Below the pieces are notes generated by a model. That model saw only the letters and a list, made by a program, of their open reading frames with translations. It did not search any database and was not told the origin of the DNA. Of a stretch of 33,829 bases of DNA, positions 8,259 through 16,049 are shown piece by piece (position 1 is the first letter of the stretch; each line of letters begins with the position of its first letter). Source of the stretch: Gammaproteobacteria bacterium (GTDB taxonomy: Bacteria; Pseudomonadota; Gammaproteobacteria; Pseudomonadales; Azotimanducaceae_A); NCBI GenBank assembly GCA_012960755.1, contig DUAT01000048.1, positions 1 through 33,829 on the forward strand, written 5' to 3'. The position numbers and the translations under genes are program-made.

Positions 8259-8306
8259 ATTTCATACAGCATTTCATACAGAGTTGCATACAGAGTTGCA
8301 TCCAGA
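8259..8306. repeat. Four 12-bp tandem units with CATACAG core
   Basis: The units are atttCATACAGC, atttCATACAGA, gttgCATACAGA and gttgCATCCAGA, four in a row without gaps. They lie 143 bases upstream of the Sel1 gene start and before the GMC pseudogene. The same CATACAG heptamer recurs in an 11-bp repeat at 12040-12072. Replication slippage or an iterated protein-binding site would both fit. Confidence 0.75.
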
Positions 8307-8367
8307 ATATGTAGCCAAATAATCAAAGACGTCACCTGGGGTTCGTTGAATGACATTTAATAAGAAC

Positions 8368-8757
8368 ATGGCCTTGACGCAATACGATTACATTATCGTT
8401 GGCGCAGGCTCCTCCGGTTGCGTTCTGGCGGATCGGTAAAGCGAAGATGGAGCCCATGAGGTCCTTTTAGTAGAAGCTGGAGGTAGCGATAAAAATCTGT
8501 TTATTCGCATGCCCACCGCGCTGTCCTATCCAGAGAATAATAAAAAGTTAAGCTGGTTTTTCGATTCTGAACCCGAGCCAGCTCTCGCTAATCGTCGCTT
8601 ACATTGCCCCCGTGGCAAAGTGTTGGGCGGTTCTTCCTCGATCAATGGCATGGTTTATGTCCGAGGTCATGCATACGATTTTGATGAATGGCATGAACCG
8701 GGTGCCAAGGACTGGGACTATCGACACTGTCTAAGTGATCAACGCAACAGTCTGTAA
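8368..8757 (+). pseudogene. Truncated GMC oxidoreductase (choline dehydrogenase-like)
   Basis: From the ATG at 8368 the frame reads the FAD-binding GMC start (YDYIIVGAGSSGCVLADR), then hits TAA at 8437-8439 where the family has a leucine (LANRLSEDG); TTA to TAA would explain it. It continues in frame through VLLVEAGG, the [20 protein letters not shown] signature and [15 protein letters not shown], then ends at 8757. Only about 130 of the usual 530-560 residues remain, so the FAD domain is broken and the substrate and catalytic His domains are missing. It cannot make an active enzyme. Confidence 0.85.
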
Positions 8758-8795
8758 GCCAGCCGCAGGTGCCTGAGCCACGCAGACGTGCATAG

Positions 8796-8805
8796 ATAGC
8801 GCTAT
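8796..8805. promoter_or_regulatory. Small palindrome before the EthD gene
   Basis: ATAGCGCTAT is a perfect 10-bp palindrome about 120 bases before the EthD start codon, in the short gap after the GMC remnant. It may be an operator. Nothing else supports this. Confidence 0.2.
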
Positions 8806-8925
8806 ACCTCCCATACGGTCCCCGGCTTTGCTTCGCCTTTAGACGATTCTTTTCTTCCTATGGAGACTGTTTTAACATGCCTGATGATGGCCCATAGCGG
8901 TAAAACATCTCTTAGAGGAGAGTAA

Positions 8926-9567
8926 ATGTATAAAACCTGCTTTCTGATCAACGCCGGTGAAGATCCTTTTCGATTCAGGGGTCATGATGCTGAGGGTGCC
9001 ATCCGATCTGTGTTGCCTCGGATTAAAGGTTATGTCCAGACCAGAGCGCTGCTGGGTCAGGAGCCACCTGCGTTCTCCGGTTTGGCAGAGTTGTGGTTTG
9101 ATGATTCATCGATAGCGACTGCTGCTTGCTCTGTGGGCATCAGGGACCTGCTTGCTGATGGGGCAGAGGTTCAATCCTGTCTTGTGGGTATGGAGCGTGT
9201 GGTAGTTAGGACTGCAGAATACATTACTGCAGACAGGGTAAAAGGGGTGTACCCCTTTCGTAAGCGCCCGGACCTGGAGCTGGGGGAATTCCAGCATTAC
9301 TGGTGGCACACCCATGGCCCGATTGCTGCGCTAACACAAGAGGCACTAAGTTACGTACAGATTCACTCGCTGGCTGATTCATACCAAACAGTAAATCCTG
9401 CTTACGATGGTATTACAGAAATTTCGTGGCCAGATATAGAGGCTGCCGGGCGTGCAATCGCCTCAAGACAGATGCGAGAAGATCAGGGTGGCGATGCAGC
9501 CAATTTCGTGGACATCGAGAGTGTTGCGCTTTTTATGGCAAAAGAAGAAGTTATTATCAAACCCTAG
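8926..9567 (+). CDS. EthD domain protein, tandem dimeric-barrel
   Basis: The 213-residue protein has its clearest EthD segment in the second half: YPFRKRPDLELGEFQHYW at about 108-125, then HGPIAAL, the HSLADSY strand and YDGITEISW. The first half has the same strand/helix order and probably forms the second ferredoxin-like barrel. EthD proteins accompany monooxygenases and other degradation enzymes, and some act as isomerases or decarboxylases; the reaction here is unknown. It has a strong ribosome binding site (AGAGGAG) and begins a run with the small membrane protein and MAPEG gene. Confidence 0.83.
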   Translation: MYKTCFLINAGEDPFRFRGHDAEGAIRSVLPRIKGYVQTRALLGQEPPAFSGLAELWFDDSSIATAACSVGIRDLLADGAEVQSCLVGMERVVVRTAEYITADRVKGVYPFRKRPDLELGEFQHYWWHTHGPIAALTQEALSYVQIHSLADSYQTVNPAYDGITEISWPDIEAAGRAIASRQMREDQGGDAANFVDIESVALFMAKEEVIIKP

Positions 9568-9600
9568 GATTGGGCTAACAATAGAGTACCGGAGAACTGG

Positions 9601-9825
9601 ATGTCTGAATTCTGGATAGTCGTACTGGGTTTGGGGATGGCGTTTCAGGGTCTGTTGATTTTGTGGGTTGGTGGACTGCCTCACGCTTTGTCTCCCGGGG
9701 AATCACCCACTGCTGAAAAGGGGTCTCCGCAAGCCTTCGGGCTGTTCTGGCTAGACCAGTACAGTTACATTGGGCTCGTTCTTTCTCTGGCAGGGCTGGG
9801 GCTGGTTGTGTGGGGAATCTTGTAA
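9601..9825 (+). CDS. Small two-helix membrane protein
   Basis: The 74-residue protein has hydrophobic helices at about 4-25 and 52-73, joined by a polar loop with SPGESPTAEKGSPQ. It has a CGGAG ribosome binding site and starts 33 bases after the EthD gene. Its stop overlaps the next start (TAATG), so it is co-translated with the MAPEG protein and may be its partner in the inner membrane. I do not recognise the family. Confidence 0.65.
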   Translation: MSEFWIVVLGLGMAFQGLLILWVGGLPHALSPGESPTAEKGSPQAFGLFWLDQYSYIGLVLSLAGLGLVVWGIL

Positions 9826-10220
9826 TGGCTATTAATGAGATGTCAGGGTTGGTTCCAGTAACTGCGCTGTATGTCGGCTTACATGCTTTACTGGCTGTCG
9901 TACTAGCGAACTTTGTGCTGTATGCCCGGTTGCGGCCGGGTAAGGTTCCTGCCTGGCAACCCGATGCCGCACTGCGCGTTCAAGCAAATTTCATAGAGAA
10001 TGTACCGATTGCATTGTTACTGCTATTGGTTCTAGAGATCCAGGGTGCCTCACAACTTCTGTTGCACGGGTTTGGCCTGTCACTTTTTGTGCTGCGACTT
10101 TTCCACGCTTTCGGGCTGGGAACTTATCCTGGGGACAATTATCCCAGGTTAATTGGCGCGCAGGGAACCTTTGTCCTTATTGCTGTCATGGCTTTTGGCT
10201 GCCTGGGATCGGCCCTCTAG
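9825..10220 (+). CDS. MAPEG family membrane protein
   Basis: I place the start at the ATG at 9825, which overlaps the previous stop as TAATG and follows GGGGA, giving 131 residues; an upstream ATG at 9810 is possible. Four membrane helices are visible. The family block RVQANFIENVPIALLLLLV at about 51-69 and RLFHAFGLGTYPGDN at about 91-105 identify MAPEG (membrane-associated eicosanoid/glutathione metabolism) proteins. These usually conjugate or isomerise with glutathione at the membrane. With the soluble GST at 933 it is the second glutathione-type enzyme in the window. Confidence 0.88.
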   Translation: MAINEMSGLVPVTALYVGLHALLAVVLANFVLYARLRPGKVPAWQPDAALRVQANFIENVPIALLLLLVLEIQGASQLLLHGFGLSLFVLRLFHAFGLGTYPGDNYPRLIGAQGTFVLIAVMAFGCLGSAL

Positions 10221-10449
10221 CGCAATAGCTGATCGAGTTTGGCATGCCAAGCCCCTTTCCCTCGTTGAACCTGCACCCAAAAAATTACGGATTTAAACCC
10301 TATTTGCGATTGTCCTCCGCGCGTGTTCCCCTTGTCTTCAACAGGTCAAAGGAACCTGGTTTGAAATTTCCGTCCACGACCCGATGGTTGCTGTGAAAGC
10401 GGAGTAGAAATGTTTCAATGGCCTAGTCAACAAATAAGGATAACTCCCG

Positions 10450-10462
10450 ACGCCGACGGCGT
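10450..10462. promoter_or_regulatory. Palindrome upstream of the symporter
   Basis: ACGCCG-A-CGGCGT is a perfect inverted repeat about 33 bases before the symporter ATG. It could be an operator or a leader hairpin. No other support. Confidence 0.25.
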
Positions 10463-10494
10463 GTTACCAGTGACCTGAGTGAGGACGAACAACT

Positions 10495-11979
10495 ATGTAC
10501 ATCACCTTAACCGTGTTTTTTGTTTATCTCTGCATGCTGATCGCTTTGGCGCTGTGGAGCCGACAGGAATCCCAGTCGCTCAAAGGCTACTTCCTGGCGG
10601 GTAAGAAACTCCCTTTTTGGGTGGTGGCATTTAGTACCAATGCCACCGGTGAAAGCGGTTGGCTATTGCTGGGGCTCACGGGCATGGGGTTTACCGTCGG
10701 AGCCCAGGCTTACTGGGTAGTGATAGGAGAAGTGATCGGTATAGCACTGGCCTGGTTACTCATCTCTCGACGCCTGAAAAAGCTCAGTGACGAAACTGAC
10801 TCGATAACCCTGCCAGACGTGCTCGAGGCAAGGTTCAACGACAGTCGCCATATTCTTCGCTGGATATCGGTTGTCGTCATCCTGACCATGGTCTGCGCCT
10901 ATGTAACCGCGCAAATGGCCGCTTCGGGCAAGGCCCTGGTCGGATTCATCGAAATAGACTACGCCACGGCGGTAATCGTTGGTGGCATCGTCATCATTGC
11001 CTACACCATCGTCGGCGGCTACAAGGCGGTCTCCTACACAGACGTACTACAGGGCGCAATGATGCTCGTTGGATTGATCATCGTGCCACTGGTAGCCATT
11101 GATGCTGCTGGCGGCTGGCACAGTGTCACCGCCAATCTCGCGGCCCAGGACCCGTCGTTACTCAGTATGACCGGCGCCCTGGATACGGGTTTGCCCGGCT
11201 GGATACTGGTGGTCAGTTTTCTGGCCATTGGGCTGCCATTTCTCGGCGTGCCACAGCTCATGACCCGATTTATGGCGGTAAAAAGTGAGGGCGAATTGGT
11301 AAAGGCTCGCAACATGTCAGTGCTTATCATTCTCCTGTTTGACGTGGGCGCCGTTACTGCTGGCATGGCCGGTCGCGCACTGTTTCCGGAAATCGCGGAC
11401 GCCGAAACGATATTCCCCCATCTCGCCAGAGAACTGTTCCACCCTATCATCACCGGCGTGCTCATGGTGGTTGTACTGTCCGCCATTATGTCCACAGTTG
11501 ATTCACTGTTACTGCTCGCGTCGTCGGCAGTAGTGCGGGATATCATGCAAAAGATATTCAACAGCAGCCAAAGTGACAAGGCATTGGCAAACGTGGGCAA
11601 GGTAATCACGGTAATGATCGGCGTGCTGGGCATCACCTTTGCCATCGATGAGGTGAAATTTTTATTCTGGTTTATTCTGTTTGCCTGGTCGGGACTGGGA
11701 GCCGCCTTTGGACCGGTAATCCTGTGCATGCTGTATTACAAAAAGACGACTTTACAAGGGGCAGCCTCTGGCATCGTGCTCGGTTTTGGCGTCACTGTAC
11801 TGTGGATATTGCAATTCAAAGCTGACACCTTTGATCTGTACGAGATGATCCCAGGCTTTTTCGTCGGTCTGCTGACGATCCTGATCGTCAGCCGCATGAC
11901 CTGGCGGGAGCCAGAGGGTAGGCAAGTCATGCACCCAACAGCCAATGGGCACCGAAAAACAGGCGCTAGCAAAAACTAG
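10495..11979 (+). CDS. Sodium:solute symporter, PutP-like
   Basis: The 494-residue protein has about 13 hydrophobic segments of the SSS family. The N-terminal block (GYFLAGKKLPFWVVAFSTNA at 28-47) and the TGESGWLLLGLTGMGF segment after it are the substrate and Na+ site region of PutP-type transporters, and IVGGYKAVSYTDVLQGAMM near 172-190 is the family signature area. It is expected in the inner membrane, importing proline or a similar small solute with Na+. GAGGA precedes the ATG by nine bases. It has no operon partner, so its link to the catabolic genes is unknown. Confidence 0.9.
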   Translation: MYITLTVFFVYLCMLIALALWSRQESQSLKGYFLAGKKLPFWVVAFSTNATGESGWLLLGLTGMGFTVGAQAYWVVIGEVIGIALAWLLISRRLKKLSDETDSITLPDVLEARFNDSRHILRWISVVVILTMVCAYVTAQMAASGKALVGFIEIDYATAVIVGGIVIIAYTIVGGYKAVSYTDVLQGAMMLVGLIIVPLVAIDAAGGWHSVTANLAAQDPSLLSMTGALDTGLPGWILVVSFLAIGLPFLGVPQLMTRFMAVKSEGELVKARNMSVLIILLFDVGAVTAGMAGRALFPEIADAETIFPHLARELFHPIITGVLMVVVLSAIMSTVDSLLLLASSAVVRDIMQKIFNSSQSDKALANVGKVITVMIGVLGITFAIDEVKFLFWFILFAWSGLGAAFGPVILCMLYYKKTTLQGAASGIVLGFGVTVLWILQFKADTFDLYEMIPGFFVGLLTILIVSRMTWREPEGRQVMHPTANGHRKTGASKN

Positions 11980-12039
11980 TCCTTCGCGCGGTCCCTAGAC
12001 AGAATTCGTCGGAAATACCTTTTCAAGCACCAAACCGAG

Positions 12040-12072
12040 CGCCATACAGCTGCCATACAGCCGCCATACAGC
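12040..12072. repeat. Three 11-bp tandem units with CATACAG core
   Basis: cgcCATACAGC, tgcCATACAGC and cgcCATACAGC follow each other without gaps, in the 305-bp space between the symporter and the crotonase. An 11-bp period puts each copy on the same face of the helix. The core heptamer equals that of the 12-bp repeats at 8259-8306. Confidence 0.7.
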
Positions 12073-12188
12073 AATGTTGCAATAGACCAATAAAGTCTCC
12101 CTTAACAGTTAACAAAGCCAGTGAACCAGGCAAACTTTAGCGTTTGAATATTGCACGCCGAGACAAAATCACCTTGAGCCTGTATTCT

Positions 12189-12204
12189 AACCATGATACT
12201 AGTT
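12189..12204 (+). promoter_or_regulatory. Candidate GntR operator, site 1 (crotonase)
   Basis: AACCATGATACTAGTT matches the consensus AACTATGATACTAGTT seen at two other promoters in this window. It lies 81 bases before the crotonase ATG. The similarity to site 2 extends leftward to a shared TTGAG and rightward to AAC (12176-12207 against 15994-16025, few mismatches). TTGAGC 16 bases before TACTAG could be the promoter, in which case the site covers the -10. Confidence 0.65.
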
Positions 12205-12284
12205 AACTTCTCAGTAGACGGCAGTTACCAGCGGTATGCTTGAATTTTCAGAACAATACCACTGGACCTGACAAGGAGACCCAG

Positions 12285-13094
12285 ATGAATAACAACCCAA
12301 GCAAGGTAGAGCCAGTGCTGTTAGAAGAAACCCTACATGGTGTTCGACTCTTGCGGTTAAACCGACCTGCTAAAAAGAATGCCCTGGCAAATAGCCTGAC
12401 ACGCGAGATCGTACGTGCCATTGATGACGCATCGCATGACGATGCCATCAGAGTGATAGGCATTACCGGGGTCGGTGATGCTTTTTGTGCTGGCGCTGAT
12501 CTCAGTCCTCGAAAATCTGGCGATGCCAAGCGTGCGTCAAGTAGTGACACTGTGGATCTCGTGGTCCAACTGGTAACCGGCATTCGAGTCCTCTGTCAGA
12601 AACCTGTTATTGCAGGAATCAATGGCATCGCGATTGGTGCCGGGCTGTCGCTGGCGATGTGCTGCGATATTCGGATGGCCAGTTCAAAAGCGCGTTTTCA
12701 TCCCGGTTATGCACGAGCCGGTACCTCGCCGGACTGTGGTCTTACCTGGACTTTACCGCAAGCCCTGGGGCATGAGGGAGCGATGCGTTTTCTGCTCCAA
12801 CAGGACATGGTCGACGCCAGTACCGCGCTGTCCATTGGCCTGGTCGGCGAAGTCGTTGCGGCAGAGGGATTCTTGCCGGCGTTTCTTGCTTACTGCACAA
12901 AGATTGCCGAGGTTGCACCACTTGCAGCACGTCAAACCAAACACCTGGTGACACAAATTGGCTTGCCAGCCGACATCGAAGCATTAGTGCGAGAAGAACT
13001 GCGCTACACCGGTCGGGGATTGGCGAGCGACGATGGTAAAGAAGCGGTACGGGCGATATTCGAAAAACGTAAGCCGGTATTTACCGGCCGATGA
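12285..13094 (+). CDS. Enoyl-CoA hydratase/isomerase (crotonase) family protein
   Basis: The start at 12285 is chosen because AAGGAG sits six to eleven bases upstream; the frame is open 15 codons earlier without such a site. The 269-residue protein shows the two oxyanion-hole blocks, DAFCAGADLS (65-74) and GINGIAIGAGLSLAMCCDIR (111-130), then GTSPDCGLTWTLPQALG. In the last block an aspartate (D150) stands about where one catalytic glutamate of classical hydratases is found, as in isomerase-type members. It probably hydrates or isomerises an unsaturated acyl-CoA. Operator site 1 upstream ties it to the P450/amidohydrolase block. Confidence 0.92.
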   Translation: MNNNPSKVEPVLLEETLHGVRLLRLNRPAKKNALANSLTREIVRAIDDASHDDAIRVIGITGVGDAFCAGADLSPRKSGDAKRASSSDTVDLVVQLVTGIRVLCQKPVIAGINGIAIGAGLSLAMCCDIRMASSKARFHPGYARAGTSPDCGLTWTLPQALGHEGAMRFLLQQDMVDASTALSIGLVGEVVAAEGFLPAFLAYCTKIAEVAPLAARQTKHLVTQIGLPADIEALVREELRYTGRGLASDDGKEAVRAIFEKRKPVFTGR

Positions 13095-13211
13095 CTAGAC
13101 CCGATCAGCAAAGATTCTTGGCATCCTTAACGCCACAGTCAGGCAGGGGTTCCGCCAGAGCCGGCATTTTGGGATAATTCATAACTTCAGGCTTACTTCG
13201 AGACTTCTCCT

Positions 13212-13793
13212 TTGAAAATCGGACTGATATCAGACACCCATATACCGGAGGCAATGCCGGAACTCTGGCCTCATGTTTACCAACAGTTTTATGATGTGCA
13301 AGCAATCCTTCACGCGGGTGATATCTATGATCTAAGTGTCATCGACAGGTTGCAGGAAATTGCGCCGGTGTACGCTGCTCGTGGCAACGGCGACGATGGC
13401 TCTGCAGGCCGCTGCATTCAACCCGATGACGACAGACTGCGTGAAGTCTGGTCACTGGAATTCAACGGTTTCCGCATTGGCCTTACGCACTACATTCCCA
13501 TGCCGGAGATTCCCCCCGATATCACGGTCAGTAAATGGCTTGGCAAGCTATTTCCCGAAGCAAAGCCCGATGTGCTCATTTATGGCGACACCCATGTTGA
13601 ACAGATTGATATGATTGACGGGGTGCTCTGCGTAAACCCGGGTTCGCCGACCTATCCGCATAACCTCAATGTGCAATTGGGCACCATTGGATTCCTGCAC
13701 CTGGATGAAGATCAGCCCAAGGCAGAGATATTGCAGTTGACTGAAGAGGGTGTTAGGCCATTTGACTGGGCAGCTTCCAGACGGCCCTGGTAG
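13212..13793 (+). CDS. YfcE/MJ0936-type metallophosphodiesterase
   Basis: The 193-residue protein starts at TTG with no clear ribosome binding site. Metal-binding motifs in order are SDTH (7-10), HAGDIYD (34-40), RGNGD (57-61), LTHY and YGDTHVEQ, then NPGSPT. In the family the fifth motif is GHTH; here it reads GDTH, so one metal ligand may be replaced. The fold is a calcineurin-like phosphoesterase acting on phosphodiesters in the cytosol, and the natural substrate is unknown. It converges with another metallophosphoesterase. Confidence 0.87.
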   Translation: MKIGLISDTHIPEAMPELWPHVYQQFYDVQAILHAGDIYDLSVIDRLQEIAPVYAARGNGDDGSAGRCIQPDDDRLREVWSLEFNGFRIGLTHYIPMPEIPPDITVSKWLGKLFPEAKPDVLIYGDTHVEQIDMIDGVLCVNPGSPTYPHNLNVQLGTIGFLHLDEDQPKAEILQLTEEGVRPFDWAASRRPW

Positions 13794-13794
13794 G

Positions 13795-13809
13795 TTTCGC
13801 TAGCCGAAA
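13795..13809. terminator. Candidate bidirectional stem-loop between convergent genes
   Basis: TTTCG pairs with CGAAA over a CTAGC loop, inside the 44-bp gap between two convergent metallophosphoesterase genes. The stem is short, with AT-rich flanks. A bidirectional terminator is plausible but weak. Confidence 0.3.
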
Positions 13810-13837
13810 TTTCCAATTCAGACAACACTAAAACAAT

Positions 13838-14557
13838 TTATAGAACAACCCTGGAAACCGAGACGCCGCTCTCAGGATGGAGCACTACATGTGCGGCTGT
13901 CATCTGCTTGATACCAAGATCGAGATTAGGTGATCCCGAATAGGCCGCCAGGGTGCTGCCGTGTTCCATAGTGGTAAACACATGTACATGGCCCAGTGCC
14001 AGGTAATGGAACCGTGAAGCCTCGATTTCATCAGGCGTGATCAGTGACGAGTACATTTCCAGACCACGACCAACGTAATAGCCATGTGCCAGACCGATAT
14101 GCCAAGCGTCATCATCATGTTCAGGTATGCCGTTAAGGGGCTTGTTCCCGGGATGATGATCGACAATTCCTCTGCCCCAGATTCGAACGCCGAGAGACGG
14201 GAAATCAACGCATCCGCCATCGGCTTCGCGAATAAAGTGGATGTGCTCACCGGCGTCCTTCGGATCGTAATGGTGGTAAACGGAATGGTCGGCCAGACAA
14301 TCGTGATTCCCCGTGATCATCACCACAGGGCAGTTGATTCGTGCCAGCTGTGCTGTTGCGAACTCAAGGCAGTGATCTTTGACGCGATTGTGATCAAACA
14401 GATCACCTGCCAGTAAAAATAAATCGACGTCTAGCTCAAGCGCCTTGTCAACAACCCTGGTTAAACCGGTTTCGGCGGCGCTATTTCCATCCAGCCCGGT
14501 CCGATTATCTAGATGGATATCGGACGTATGTAAAATGCTGCAAGTCGATGTGGTCAT
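13838..14557 (-). CDS. SbcD-like metallophosphoesterase
   Basis: The 239-residue protein has the full calcineurin-like set: HTSDIHLDN near 10-18, LLAGDLFDHNRV, ITGNHDC, GLAHGYY and ALGHVHVF, all with the expected metal-binding residues. It is the size of the catalytic domain alone and lacks the capping region of SbcD nucleases, so a small phosphodiester substrate is as likely as DNA. It lies 121 bases downstream of the P450 gene on the same strand and may share its transcript. Confidence 0.85.
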   Translation of the reverse strand: MTTSTCSILHTSDIHLDNRTGLDGNSAAETGLTRVVDKALELDVDLFLLAGDLFDHNRVKDHCLEFATAQLARINCPVVMITGNHDCLADHSVYHHYDPKDAGEHIHFIREADGGCVDFPSLGVRIWGRGIVDHHPGNKPLNGIPEHDDDAWHIGLAHGYYVGRGLEMYSSLITPDEIEASRFHYLALGHVHVFTTMEHGSTLAAYSGSPNLDLGIKQMTAAHVVLHPESGVSVSRVVL

Positions 14558-14678
14558 TATCGCATCGCTTCTTATTGGTAACCTGGGCCCTTGTCAGTTA
14601 ACGCACCCAACTGATTTCATTGCTGAGCTAACATTACCCCAAAGGCAGCCTGCATTAATGATTCAATTGCCGCGTAAA

Positions 14679-15947
14679 TCACCTCGCATGCAGGCGCACT
14701 GGCACATCTTTAATGCCACGGATGAAGTTATTAGGTAAGCGAACCACGTCACCAACCAGTTCCACCTTGCTGAATCGACTGGAAATTTCTTCCCAGAGCA
14801 CTCGCAACTGCATCTCGGCCAGGCGATTACCCATACAGCGGTGGATACCAAATCCAAAAGCAACATGCTGACGTGCGTTTGGCCGGTCGATGATAAATTG
14901 ATCAGCATTTTCGAAAACGCGCTCATCACGGTTACCGGACAGGTACCACATGATGACCTTTTCGCCTTTCTTTATGAGCTTGCCACCCAGTTCATAGTCT
15001 TCAAGTGCGGTTCTACGCATGTGGATAACCGGCGTCTGCCAGCGAACCATTTCGGATACCATGTTGGGGATCAGGGCAGGATTGTCGCGCAGTTTTTGAT
15101 ATTCATCCGGATGCTCATTCAAGGCAATGACACCGCCACTGATGCTGTTCCGTGTCGTATCATTGCCGCCGACGATCAATAGCAGTAATGTGCCCAGGAA
15201 CAGCCCCGGGTTCTCGTTCATTGTTTTTGTATCTTCACCATGAGCAAGCATTGAAATAAGATCAATGCTCGGTGGTGCTGCTGCGCGCTCCTGCCATATC
15301 TGGTAGAACATTGCGGCAGCTTGCATTAATTCCTCGTAGCGTCCTTTCATGTCGATACTATCGTCCCCGGTCACTTGGGGTACGTTGGTCGTGATATCCG
15401 ACCAGCGAATCAACTTGTGACGCTCTTCGTAAGGAAACCCTAATAAAGTCGCCAGCATCCGACCAGTCAATTCAATTGAAACTTGCTCAACCCAATTAAA
15501 GGTCTTGCCGACAGGCAGGCCCTCAAGGATGTCGATGACACGCTCTCGAATAACCGGCTCCAGCTCGGCAATGTTCGGCGGTGCAACAGAGGGTGTGACC
15601 GCCTGGCGCTGCGGACCATGCCTGGGCTGATCGAGTTGGATGAAACTCTCACCCTGCAGTTCCTGAGACTCGATCTCTTGCGCCTCAACAATGGAAATCC
15701 CGCCGGCTTCGGAAGAAAACACCTGATGATTGGTGTCGATTTCCTTAATCAAATCATGGCTGGTCACCGACCAGAACGGCCCGTTGGCACTGTCTGCCAG
15801 ATAATGAACCGGCGCTTCCTCTCGCAGTCGAGCGAACCAGGGTCGCCAGGTATCGCCGGAAAACAGTTCCGGCCGGCTGACATCAATATCTTCCAGTGGC
15901 GTGTTGGCCACCACTTCTTGTTCTTGAGTTTGATTGACGATGCTCAT
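14679..15947 (-). CDS. Cytochrome P450
   Basis: The 422-residue soluble P450 shows LDQPRHGPQRQAV (105-117), the I-helix oxygen-activation motif GGNDTT (260-265), the ExxR pair Glu299/Arg302, and the heme-binding loop AFGFGIHRCMG with Cys371 as iron ligand. Length and motifs fit bacterial class I P450s, which take electrons from a ferredoxin and reductase; neither is encoded here. It likely hydroxylates an apolar substrate. The gene is divergent from the amidohydrolase operon, with operator site 2 between them. GAGGA lies about 13 bases before the ATG. Confidence 0.96.
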   Translation of the reverse strand: MSIVNQTQEQEVVANTPLEDIDVSRPELFSGDTWRPWFARLREEAPVHYLADSANGPFWSVTSHDLIKEIDTNHQVFSSEAGGISIVEAQEIESQELQGESFIQLDQPRHGPQRQAVTPSVAPPNIAELEPVIRERVIDILEGLPVGKTFNWVEQVSIELTGRMLATLLGFPYEERHKLIRWSDITTNVPQVTGDDSIDMKGRYEELMQAAAMFYQIWQERAAAPPSIDLISMLAHGEDTKTMNENPGLFLGTLLLLIVGGNDTTRNSISGGVIALNEHPDEYQKLRDNPALIPNMVSEMVRWQTPVIHMRRTALEDYELGGKLIKKGEKVIMWYLSGNRDERVFENADQFIIDRPNARQHVAFGFGIHRCMGNRLAEMQLRVLWEEISSRFSKVELVGDVVRLPNNFIRGIKDVPVRLHAR

Positions 15948-16006
15948 AAGCGTCTAGTCCTCAGGCGTAACCGGCCCGGTGCTGGATAAGTTTGAGTCTC
16001 CATTCT

Positions 16007-16022
16007 AACTATGATACTAATT
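16007..16022 (+). promoter_or_regulatory. Candidate GntR operator, site 2 (P450 / amidohydrolase)
   Basis: AACTATGATACTAATT lies in the 102-bp divergent promoter between the P450 and the amidohydrolase operon. It differs from site 1 at two of 16 positions. The flanks are shared too, from TTGAG on the left to TTAAC on the right. One site here could control both directions. Confidence 0.68.
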
Positions 16023-16049
16023 AACACAAGTAATATGTAAAGGGCCAAT

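Noticed and set aside
8117..8356. 80-codon N-terminal extension of the Sel1 protein
   Set aside because: It would bury a good signal peptide, it encodes a low-complexity tract from the 12-bp repeats, and it has an unusually high number of cysteines. The start at 8116 is better.
11034..11729. Long open frame of 231 codons on the minus strand inside the symporter gene
   Set aside because: It is antisense to a clear SSS-family gene, is rich in S, T, M and P as expected for the complement of membrane-protein codons, and has no family motif or ribosome binding site.
13212..14557. The two metallophosphoesterases as a duplicated pair
   Set aside because: They converge, differ in motif detail and size, and belong to different subfamilies (YfcE-like and SbcD-like).
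14558..14738. Plus-strand frame between the P450 and the metallophosphoesterase
   Set aside because: It mostly overlaps both genes in antisense, and no ribosome binding site or family pattern was found.
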